Positions 1 through 5,868 of a DNA stretch of 6,796 bases are shown here, in pieces. The stretch comes from Cyanobacteria bacterium UBA8156. GTDB lineage: Bacteria > Cyanobacteriota > Cyanobacteriia > Pseudanabaenales > Pseudanabaenaceae. The translations under genes and the position numbers were made by a program. The first letter of the stretch is position 1; each line of letters starts with the position of its first letter. Where the stretch lies: assembly GCA_003456125.1 (NCBI GenBank), contig DMPD01000228.1:583-7378 (forward strand), in the 5' to 3' direction. Below the pieces are notes generated by a model. That model saw only the letters and a program-made list of their open reading frames with translations, was not told where the DNA came from and ran no database searches.

Positions 1-604
1 GATAGGCCTCGGGTGTGGCGGGCGGCGTCGGCGCGGGGGTGCCCCCCTCCCGGAGCCAGGCCTGCAAACCGTCCGCCAAACCCACCGCAAAATCCCGCCG
101 CCGGGTCTGCACCAACCGCCGATCCTGCGTATTGGTCAAAAAGCCCAGCTCCACCACCAACGCAGGCGGCACCGTATCTCGGCAAAAGGCAATGCGGCCC
201 AGGGCCCCAGCCGTATCGGGGCGGGCCCCCCGACTGGGCAACTCCGGCACCCGCCGAATCAAACTGCTGAGGATCAATTCCGCATGGCGACGGCGATCGC
301 TGTTGTTGGCAATGTGAAAAGCCGTTGCCCCCCGCAACTGCCCGTTGCTCGAACCATCCAGGGCAATCTCAATCGCCACGTCTTGCCGTCCTGCCCGCCC
401 GTTGATCCAGGCAACGGTCTGGAGCGTGCTCAAATCGTCCCCCGGTGCATCCACCGCAATCCCCCGCGATCGCAACTCGGTGACCAGCAAATCGCGGGTA
501 GCCATGTTTTCCACCGCTTCCGTCGTACCACCGGCAATGACCCCCGGATCGCGAAAGCCCCGCTCAAACCCGCCCCGGGCGGCGGAAACAAACACCTTGG
601 CCAT
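1..604 (-). CDS. N-acetylmuramoyl-L-alanine amidase-like protein, zinc histidines missing (partial, runs off left edge)
   Basis: The gene starts at ATG 604-602 and stays open for 201 codons to the window edge, so its C-terminus is missing. Residues 2-186 align along their length with the amidase_3 (MurNAc-LAA) fold as found in cyanobacteria. Landmarks are MAKVFVSAARGG at the start, GGTTEA at 25-30, TRDLLVTELRSRG at 36-48, WINGRAGRQDVAIEI at 66-80, RGATAFHIANN at 91-101, and VVELGFLTN at 150-158. A Pro/Thr-rich linker begins near 187, so another domain probably follows. Active enzymes of this family cleave the MurNAc-L-alanine bond of peptidoglycan using two His and one Glu as zinc ligands plus a catalytic Glu. 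Here Glu29 and Glu152 are kept. The first His (normally in GHGG or AHGG) is Arg10, and the second (normally in EIHAD) is Ala81. The family call is fairly sure; catalytic activity is doubtful. A weak GGCAGG lies just before the start. Confidence 0.85.
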   Translation of the reverse strand, partial: MAKVFVSAARGGFERGFRDPGVIAGGTTEAVENMATRDLLVTELRSRGIAVDAPGDDLSTLQTVAWINGRAGRQDVAIEIALDGSSNGQLRGATAFHIANNSDRRRHAELILSSLIRRVPELPSRGARPDTAGALGRIAFCRDTVPPALVVELGFLTNTQDRRLVQTRRRDFAVGLADGLQAWLREGGTPAPTPPATPEAY

Positions 605-737
605 ACCTGCCTGCCCTTTTTGGGCGCAAGTCTACCAGCTTTCGCCTGATTTTGCGGCCCTCCCTTGGTATCCCTGGATATATCGCTTTCAAGATAAATC
701 TGCCAACATCCAAGAATTACGCCCCGGCACACAACCT

Positions 738-989
738 ATGCAAAGCGCCCCGGACGTTCCAATGGCGGCCAAAGACAGTGCCCCTCTGCCCAATCTTCCG
801 GCTTTGTCCCAACTGCGCCGGGACTTGCGCGACCACCAAACGGTGCTGATCTTAGCCAGCGAAGCCCTCACCCAGCTGCCAACGAGCGATCGCCTGACCC
901 AGCAGCGGCTGCATCGCATGCAAGCCGCGATCGCCGAAAGCCACCGGTTGCTGGAAACCCTCCTCCAAGTGGGAGAAAACCCCTTCTAG
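738..989 (+). CDS. Small helical hypothetical protein (83 aa)
   Basis: I do not recognise this protein. The frame is open much further upstream, but that part is antisense to the amidase-like gene, so the first plausible start is ATG 738; a second in-frame ATG is at 762. After a Pro/Ala-rich stretch of about 22 residues, the rest (about 25-80) reads as two amphipathic helices: LSQLRRDLRDHQTVLILASE, then QQRLHRMQAAIAESHRLLET. It has no Cys, no membrane segment and no signal peptide, so a small cytosolic helical-hairpin or coiled-coil protein is likely. Third codon positions are GC-rich as in its neighbours, which supports real coding. It is divergent from the amidase-like gene (133-nt gap) and 143 nt upstream of the DUF2839 gene. 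No clear Shine-Dalgarno sequence or terminator is visible. The second helix loosely recalls histidine-kinase dimerisation helices, but this is too weak to name. Confidence 0.55.
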   Translation: MQSAPDVPMAAKDSAPLPNLPALSQLRRDLRDHQTVLILASEALTQLPTSDRLTQQRLHRMQAAIAESHRLLETLLQVGENPF

Positions 990-1132
990 ATCCCGGGCAC
1001 AGCCCTGCGCAGCCATCCTGGCGCTGGTCAACCTCTCAAAACCAAATGGGGGTGGCGACAAAAGCCCAGAGGACGGTGAAACCCCAATCCTCAGACGTGG
1101 GATAATCCAAGGCGAACGAAACGGGCAAAACC

Positions 1133-1351
1133 ATGGGAGATGCCAAACGCCGGAAAGAGTCTTTGGGAGAGAGCTACGGCCGCAGCGAGCCGGTGTTTCC
1201 GTGGCTGCCCGGCTGGACGAAAGATCAAGCCGCTCGGTTTGTAGCCCTTTCGACCCGGGGGGCCTGGCTGGGTATTTTCGGGCTGGTGGCCTTCTGGGTA
1301 ACCGTCCGGTTTGTGGGGCCGGCCCTGGGGTGGTGGCAGGTGATGGATTAA
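1133..1351 (+). CDS. DUF2839 family small membrane protein (72 aa)
   Basis: The sequence MGDAKRRKESLGESYG at the N-terminus and the ending RFVGPALGWWQVMD match the DUF2839 family, which is widespread in cyanobacteria and has no established function. The N-terminal 16 residues are basic and polar. PWLPGWTKDQAARFV (23-37) follows, then one hydrophobic segment (about 43-62, GAWLGIFGLVAFWVTVRFVG) that should cross the thylakoid or plasma membrane once. Length is typical of the family. ATG 1133 gives exactly the family N-terminus, so the start is secure. A GATAAT hexamer at 1101-1106 could be a -10 element about 27 nt upstream of the start, but no good -35 accompanies it. The next gene starts 4 nt after this stop codon, so the two are probably co-transcribed. 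Confidence 0.88.
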   Translation: MGDAKRRKESLGESYGRSEPVFPWLPGWTKDQAARFVALSTRGAWLGIFGLVAFWVTVRFVGPALGWWQVMD

Positions 1352-1355
1352 CCCC

Positions 1356-1871
1356 ATGGCTGCCATCCCCAACCTGGCAGATTTGCCGGCCCAACCCTAT
1401 TGGCTCAACGGCGATGTGGCTCCGATGTACCACGGCCAAATTGGCGTCTATGCCGTTTTGGACGGCGATCGCACCGTGGTGTATGTGGGGCGATCGCGGG
1501 ACATGGGGGCCAGCCTCCGTCTGTGTGGTCTGCGCCAACCCGATCGCTGCGTTTGGGTCAAAAGCCTGACCCTTGCCAAGCCCGACGGGGCGTACCTGCA
1601 GGCGGTGCAACAGGCCTGGCGGGTAGAAACCGGGGTGGAAAATCCAGAAGTCTGGGAAAAGCCCTTGGATTGCCGGCCGCTGATGACTCCTGCCGAGGAG
1701 ACAACCTTGGCCCAAGCCGCCACCGAAGGGGAGCGGGCCGCCGTGCTGAAAGATGTGGCGCGTCGGGTTGAGGCCGAAATTTTGGCCCGGTTGACGAGCC
1801 ACGGGCTCACCTTTCCCGTCCGCTTTGACCCCAAACGCAAAAGCGAAGGGGTTTTGGATGCGCGGTTTTAG
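1356..1871 (+). CDS. GIY-YIG domain nuclease-like protein (171 aa)
   Basis: The core carries the GIY-YIG signature as GVY (residues 30-32) and YVG (43-45), 10 residues apart. RSRDMGASLRLC (46-57) follows, giving the helix Arg (Arg55 in the LRL stretch). A candidate metal-binding Glu is Glu91 in WRVETG. GIY-YIG enzymes cut DNA by a single-metal mechanism using these two Tyr, the Arg and the Glu. All four appear present, so activity is plausible. The N-terminal 25 residues (PYWLNGDVAPMYHGQ) and the charged C-terminal half (110-171, ending KRKSEGVLDARF) lie outside the domain. I see no second domain such as UvrC, a zinc finger or a homing DNA-binding module, so the substrate is unknown. ATG 1356 lies 4 nt after the DUF2839 stop, indicating an operon. 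The last 4 nt overlap the phosphatase stop codon on the other strand. Confidence 0.82.
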   Translation: MAAIPNLADLPAQPYWLNGDVAPMYHGQIGVYAVLDGDRTVVYVGRSRDMGASLRLCGLRQPDRCVWVKSLTLAKPDGAYLQAVQQAWRVETGVENPEVWEKPLDCRPLMTPAEETTLAQAATEGERAAVLKDVARRVEAEILARLTSHGLTFPVRFDPKRKSEGVLDARF

Positions 1872-3823
1872 GCAGGCAACCGGCGCTTGAGGACGATCAG
1901 CGTGATGTCGTCGTGGACGCGGGCCAAACCCACGTGCGATCGCACGCTCGCCAACACCGTCTGCACGATTGCCTCCGCCGTCAGGTGGCGATGGGTTTGG
2001 GCCACCGCACAGAGTCGCTCCACACCGTAAAATTTCCCCGCTTCGTCGGTCGCTTCCGGAATACCGTCCGTGTAGAGCAGCAACAGGTCGCCGGGGGCCA
2101 AGCAGTGGTACAGCGGCATCGCCAGGTAGTCCGTCACATCCGGTTCCAGTCCCAACGGAAACCCCAAATCCGTGGTATCCAAGCGCTGCACCGCCCCATC
2201 CTGCCGAATCAACACCGCTTCTTCGTGTTGACCGACCAAATGGAAGCAGCCGTTCTGGTAGGCTAGCAACAGCAGGGTGAGGCTTTTGTCGCAGTTCATG
2301 CGCTGGAGGTTTTCGTAGATGCCGTAGTTCAACAGCGCCAGCACTTGGTTGGGGGGCAAATCCAGGGCCGACAAAACCCGCAGGGCCGACTGCACCATGA
2401 GGGAAATGGCCCCGCTCTCAAAGCCGTGACCCGTCACATCGCCAATGCTGACAATCACCCGATCGCCGTGGCGCAACACATCGAAGTAGTCGCCCCCCAC
2501 CTCATCCGCCACTTCCACCACCCCCGCCACCTCCAAATCGGCGATCGCCGCCAGTTCCGCCGATTTGGGCACCAACAATTGTTGCAAGCGCCGACCCACC
2601 GCCACCTCCGCCGAGAGCCGGAAGTTTTCTTGCTGCAACGCCACATTGAGGGCCGCAATTTCATCCCGCGCCCCCTGCAACTCCCGCGTGCGGGCCGCCA
2701 CCCGCTCCTCCAAACGGGTCATCGATTCTTGAATTTGCACCACCATTTCATTGAATGCTTTGGCCAAATCCCCAATCTCATCGCGGCGATCGGTGGGCAA
2801 CCAGGGATTGTAATTCCCTGCCGCTAGAGCCAAAGCCGCAGCGGTCAGCTCGATGGTGGGCTGGGTGAGGGCCTTGGCCAGGGCCGTCGCCGCCACCACC
2901 ACGGCGATCGCCGTCAAGCCCCCGAGCCCCAGGATCACGCCGCGCATCTGAAAAATGGGGGCCCACACCTCATCGACATCCATTTTGACCACTGCGGCCC
3001 CGTTCAAAGAGGGCAAATAGCGCCAGGCCGCCAACGTCATCACGCCGCGATAGTCCCGTACCGGCCCCACCCCTGTGTTGCCGGCGATCGCCCCCTGGAA
3101 CATCTGGGCTAATGAGGTTTGGACGGTATCGACCGTACGTCGAAATGCGGCATCGGGATCGTGGCGGGTAGGGGTCACCAAAGTCAGCTTGCCTTCTAAA
3201 TTGACCGCCACCAACACCTCTCCGGTGCGGCCCAACCCCCCATACTGGCTAGCCAACCGTGCCAAAGTCCGGTTGCTCACGCGCAACACCACCGCCCCCG
3301 CTAAGCCCTGGGGAGTCAGCACCGGCGCCGACACAAACAACGAAACTTCCCCCGTTTGGCGATCGCGGTCAAAATCCGAGATGATGGGCTCTAGGAGGGT
3401 CGTCGCCTGTTCAAAAGCCTGCTGGAGGCGGGGATTTTCCCCGGCAAATTGGTAGCGTTGAGAATTCAACGAGAGGCGGACATGGCCCGCCGGCGAGAGC
3501 AACAACGCATCTTGGTAGGGAATACTTTCGGTGTAGACCGACAACAGCTTCTGCCAAACGTTGCGATTGGGAGCCGGGGATACCAACAACTCGCGCAACG
3601 TAGGGGATTGGGCGAGCGCCCCCACCGCCGTCTGGAGATTGCGAAAATGGGTCTCCAGTTCCCGGACTCGGCTGGTTGCCGCCTCCTCCAAACGGGACTG
3701 GATTTCCATTTGCAGGCGCTGAGTCACCTCGCGATCGCCCACGAACCCCAAAATCAGCAAGGGCACCAAAGCGATCGCCAGCAGGCTCAGGGTCAGGCGT
3801 ACCCGAACCGATGACCACCGCAC
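1868..3823 (-). CDS. Membrane-anchored SpoIIE/RsbU-type PP2C phosphatase with periplasmic Cache-like and HAMP domains
   Basis: Numbered from GTG 3823 (651 aa). There is a membrane segment at about 8-29, a large extracytoplasmic sensor at about 30-290 that looks like a dCache domain, and a second membrane segment at about 294-316. HAMP follows to about 370 (RRDEIGDLAKAFNEMV near its end), then a coiled coil (370-405) and a SpoIIE-type PP2C domain (about 408-650). Metal-binding motifs are intact: EVGGDYFD (441-448), GDVTGHG (461-467), YTDGIPEATD (584-593) and HDDITLIV (637-644). It should dephosphorylate Ser/Thr, typically on an anti-sigma antagonist (STAS) protein, in response to an outside signal; no such partner is in the window. 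Start choice: the frame opens at TTG 3853, right after a stop codon and overlapping the upstream gene by 22 nt. GTG 3823 has AGGG six nt upstream and is preferred. It follows the UrtA-like gene closely, indicating an operon. Confidence 0.93.
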   Translation of the reverse strand: MRWSSVRVRLTLSLLAIALVPLLILGFVGDREVTQRLQMEIQSRLEEAATSRVRELETHFRNLQTAVGALAQSPTLRELLVSPAPNRNVWQKLLSVYTESIPYQDALLLSPAGHVRLSLNSQRYQFAGENPRLQQAFEQATTLLEPIISDFDRDRQTGEVSLFVSAPVLTPQGLAGAVVLRVSNRTLARLASQYGGLGRTGEVLVAVNLEGKLTLVTPTRHDPDAAFRRTVDTVQTSLAQMFQGAIAGNTGVGPVRDYRGVMTLAAWRYLPSLNGAAVVKMDVDEVWAPIFQMRGVILGLGGLTAIAVVVAATALAKALTQPTIELTAAALALAAGNYNPWLPTDRRDEIGDLAKAFNEMVVQIQESMTRLEERVAARTRELQGARDEIAALNVALQQENFRLSAEVAVGRRLQQLLVPKSAELAAIADLEVAGVVEVADEVGGDYFDVLRHGDRVIVSIGDVTGHGFESGAISLMVQSALRVLSALDLPPNQVLALLNYGIYENLQRMNCDKSLTLLLLAYQNGCFHLVGQHEEAVLIRQDGAVQRLDTTDLGFPLGLEPDVTDYLAMPLYHCLAPGDLLLLYTDGIPEATDEAGKFYGVERLCAVAQTHRHLTAEAIVQTVLASVRSHVGLARVHDDITLIVLKRRLPA

Positions 3824-3829
3824 CCGTAA

Positions 3830-3833
3830 CCCT
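3830..3833 (-). promoter_or_regulatory. Ribosome binding site of the phosphatase, overlapping the upstream stop codon
   Basis: On the minus strand, AGGG occupies 3833-3830, six nt before GTG 3823. Its first two bases are the last two of the TAG stop (3834-3832) of the UrtA-like gene. The alternative start, TTG 3853, has only GGGGCGG upstream and no AGG core. This arrangement favours GTG as the start and suggests that ribosomes finishing the binding protein reinitiate on the phosphatase. Confidence 0.45.
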
Positions 3834-5079
3834 AGGAACCCAAGTTTGCCCAATTACCGCCCCACGATTGATACAGCCCCGTCAGAAAATCATCCCATTC
3901 TTTTTCACTTTTGAAGATGGGGTAGGGCAGTGGCCGGGTGGGTCGGCCCGCATCCCACACCACATCAAATTGGCCATTGGGTTGAATTTGGCCAATGCGA
4001 ACCGTTTTCCAGGCGTGGTTGTTTTCCGGGTCAATGTAGACCGGCCCTTGGGGAGCGGCGATGCTGGCCCCCGCCAGTGCCTCCCCCACCAAACTCGGCT
4101 CGATGCTCCCCATTCGGTTGGCGGCCTGGGCCCAAATCTTGACCCCCAGGTAAGCCGCTTCCATCGGATCGCTCACCACGCGATCGCTCCCATAGCGTTG
4201 CTGGAAACGCTTGACAAACTCCCGGTTGGTGGGGCGGTTCAAGCTCTGGAAATAATTCCACGCCGCGTAGTCCCCCACCGTTTGCGGGAGGCCCACCACC
4301 GGCAACTCCACTTCCCCCAGGCTAAAGGAGACCGTAGGTATTTGCCAGGACGCAATCCCCCGTTGCCGCAGTTCCCGGAAAAACGCCACATTGGTATCAC
4401 CGTTGATGGTATTGAGCACGGCATCAGGGCGGAGTTGGGCAATCCGCGCCACGGTAGTCGCCACGTCCGTAGAGCCCAAAGGCAAAAAGGCTTCCCCGAC
4501 CACTTGTCCCCCCAGCGCCGCCACCTGGGCGCGCATAATGGCGTGGGCCGTGCGCGGGAAAACATAATCGGAACCCACCAGAAACAATCGCGTTCCCAAT
4601 TGGTTCAACGCCCACCGCACCGCCGGCACAATTTGCTGGTTGGGGGCCGCTCCCATATAGATGATGTTGGGCGATCGCTCCAACCCTTCGTATTGCACCG
4701 GATAGAACAGCAACCCTTGGGCCTTCTCCACAATCGGTTTCACCCGTTTGCGGCTCGCCGAAGTCCAGCAGCCGAAAATCACCGGCACCCGTTGCCCGGT
4801 CAGCAGTTCGGTCGCCTTTGCCGCAAACTGCCGTTCATCGGAAGCCCCGTCCATCACCACCGGCACCAGAGGGCGTGCCAAAACCCCGCCCGCCTGGTTG
4901 ACCTCCTCGATCGCCATCAACGTCGCCTCCACCACCGGCTTCTCGCTGGCGGCTAGGGTACCGGTCAAGGAATGGAGAACCCCGACCGAGATTGGCGGTT
5001 TTGGGGCCCAGACCCAAGACCCCATCACCGCCAGCACCACCAACAGGGCCAGAGCCCCCACCCGCCAAACCTTTTTCAT
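3832..5079 (-). CDS. UrtA-like (urea/amide family) periplasmic substrate-binding protein, 415 aa
   Basis: This is a type I periplasmic binding protein (Peripla_BP_5) of the UrtA/AmiC/FmdD group. Diagnostic stretches are VGVLHSLTGTLAASE (32-46), AIEEVNQAGG (56-65), FGCWTSASRKRVKPIVE (102-118), LLFYPVQYEGLE (123-134), IYMGAAPNQQ (140-149), SDPMEAAYLGVKIW (303-316) and GPVYIDPENNHAWKTVRIG (345-363). UrtA proteins bind urea, and relatives bind short amides, for an ABC transporter. Length is normal. The N-terminus (MKKVWR, then hydrophobic residues 7-24) is a signal or anchor with no lipobox Cys, and its end, VWAPKPP, lacks a good signal peptidase I site. It may therefore stay tethered to the membrane. 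ATG 5079 has AAGG four nt upstream. A TAAAAT -10 candidate lies at 5134-5129 without a good -35. No permease or ATPase gene accompanies it; the SpoIIE-type phosphatase follows directly. The symbol urtA is withheld because a signalling role is as likely as transport. Confidence 0.9.
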   Translation of the reverse strand: MKKVWRVGALALLVVLAVMGSWVWAPKPPISVGVLHSLTGTLAASEKPVVEATLMAIEEVNQAGGVLARPLVPVVMDGASDERQFAAKATELLTGQRVPVIFGCWTSASRKRVKPIVEKAQGLLFYPVQYEGLERSPNIIYMGAAPNQQIVPAVRWALNQLGTRLFLVGSDYVFPRTAHAIMRAQVAALGGQVVGEAFLPLGSTDVATTVARIAQLRPDAVLNTINGDTNVAFFRELRQRGIASWQIPTVSFSLGEVELPVVGLPQTVGDYAAWNYFQSLNRPTNREFVKRFQQRYGSDRVVSDPMEAAYLGVKIWAQAANRMGSIEPSLVGEALAGASIAAPQGPVYIDPENNHAWKTVRIGQIQPNGQFDVVWDAGRPTRPLPYPIFKSEKEWDDFLTGLYQSWGGNWANLGS

Positions 5080-5124
5080 GCTGCCTTGCCCACGCGGTTT
5101 TGCGAGAATAGATTACTTCCCACC

Positions 5125-5152
5125 TTGCATTTTAGAATTTGTCTGATAGGAT
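5125..5152 (+). promoter_or_regulatory. Candidate sigma-70 promoter for the sigma-like gene
   Basis: TTGCAT (5125-5130) and TAGGAT (5147-5152) are 16 nt apart in the AT-richest part of the divergent gap. They match the -35 and -10 consensus at 3 and 4 of 6 positions. Transcription would start near 5159 and leave a leader of about 40 nt. This is a by-eye call only, and the oppositely directed promoter of the UrtA-like gene must share the same 120 nt. Confidence 0.3.
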
Positions 5153-5199
5153 GGCACCAAATTCATCGGATTTGGCCCTGTAAGGTTGGGTTAAAAATC

Positions 5200-5826
5200 G
5201 TGCAACTGCCCCTGCTGCCGGAAATCAGCCATCCCAAAGTCCAAGCGTTGTTTCAAAAGAACGACCGAGATTTGTTGCTGTTGTTTCAGCGCCATCCCGA
5301 CGAGGGACAGTATTTTGCCGCTATTTTTTGTCGCTACGCCCAAGTAATCTATACCTTGGTTACCACCGCCACCCGATCGCCCGTACAAGCGGACTATCTA
5401 TTTGTGCGTACCTGGGAGTACATTTTTCACGAAATGCGGGCGCTAGACCTGCGGGCGACGGTACCCCAGCTTTCCCTGCAAAGTTGGTTGATCAACGTCA
5501 CGGCCATGACCATCAACCGCGCGGACTTGCCCTCCGTCGAAGACATCAACTATTCCCTGACGGACACCTCGCCGGTACTGTGGTGTTACCTGAATCAGGC
5601 CTTGAACCAACTGCCCGGCAACCTGCGGCTGGTGTTGCTGTTGTCGCGGACGTTTCATTGGAGCGCGGCCCGCATTGCCGCCTACCTTCAAGCCGAGGGC
5701 GATCGCACCGATGCCAGCACCGTCAACGAGGTATTGATCGAAGCCTATCGCATCCTCGAAGATGCCCTGCCCCCCGACATCCGGGAAATTTACCTGGCGG
5801 ATCGCCCCATTCCCACCCCGGTCTAA
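5200..5826 (+). CDS. Sigma-70 family RNA polymerase sigma factor-like protein (208 aa)
   Basis: The protein resembles a cyanobacterial family annotated as sigma-70-like factors, starting (K)IVQLPxLPExSHP. The region 2-like part spans about 22-85: DRDLLLLFQRHPDEGQYF, YAQVIYTLVTTATRSPVQAD, then YLFVRTWEYIFHEMR. A linker (86-128) leads to a region 4-like part (about 130-190) with LNQLPGNLRLVLLLSRTFHW and a helix-turn-helix, SAARIAAYLQ...TVNEVLIEAYRILE. Layout and size fit an ECF-type factor (regions 2 and 4 only), although the usual DLVQEVF core of region 2 is poorly kept. It would be cytoplasmic and direct RNA polymerase to an unknown regulon. Start: GTG 5200 is the only normal in-frame start close to the domain. 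AAGG at 5182-5185 is better spaced for TTA 5191, the codon where remembered homologues begin. A single-pass membrane protein gene follows after 42 nt, probably in the same operon. Confidence 0.72.
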   Translation: MQLPLLPEISHPKVQALFQKNDRDLLLLFQRHPDEGQYFAAIFCRYAQVIYTLVTTATRSPVQADYLFVRTWEYIFHEMRALDLRATVPQLSLQSWLINVTAMTINRADLPSVEDINYSLTDTSPVLWCYLNQALNQLPGNLRLVLLLSRTFHWSAARIAAYLQAEGDRTDASTVNEVLIEAYRILEDALPPDIREIYLADRPIPTPV

Positions 5827-5868
5827 AACAACCGTTCCACATACAAACCATTCCAACCGAACAACACC

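Noticed and set aside
613..625. Small hairpin GCCC-TTTTT-GGGC in the leader of the amidase-like gene
   Set aside because: A 4-bp stem is too short to call a terminator or riboswitch in GC-rich DNA.
345..737. Upstream extension of the small helical protein to ATG 345
   Set aside because: The extension is antisense to the amidase-like gene and reads as disordered shadow sequence; ATG 738 is the first start beyond that gene.
990..1132. Possible terminator or small RNA between the 83-aa gene and DUF2839
   Set aside because: I found no stable inverted repeat followed by a T-tract, and no conserved RNA structure recognisable by eye.
852..1802. Long minus-strand open frame (316 codons) antisense to three plus-strand genes
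   Set aside because: The translation is rich in Pro, Gly, His and Arg with no domain, and it lies opposite two recognised families (DUF2839, GIY-YIG). It is a by-product of high GC content.
3676..4956. Long plus-strand open frame (426 codons) across the binding-protein and phosphatase genes
   Set aside because: The translation is His/Arg/Pro-rich and low in structure, and it sits opposite strongly recognised UrtA-like and phosphatase sequences.
5180..5193. NtcA-like site (GTA, 8 nt, TTA) upstream of the UrtA-like gene
   Set aside because: Only the first half matches GTA-N8-TAC; the second half is TTA. One half-site is expected by chance, so nitrogen control by NtcA is not supported.
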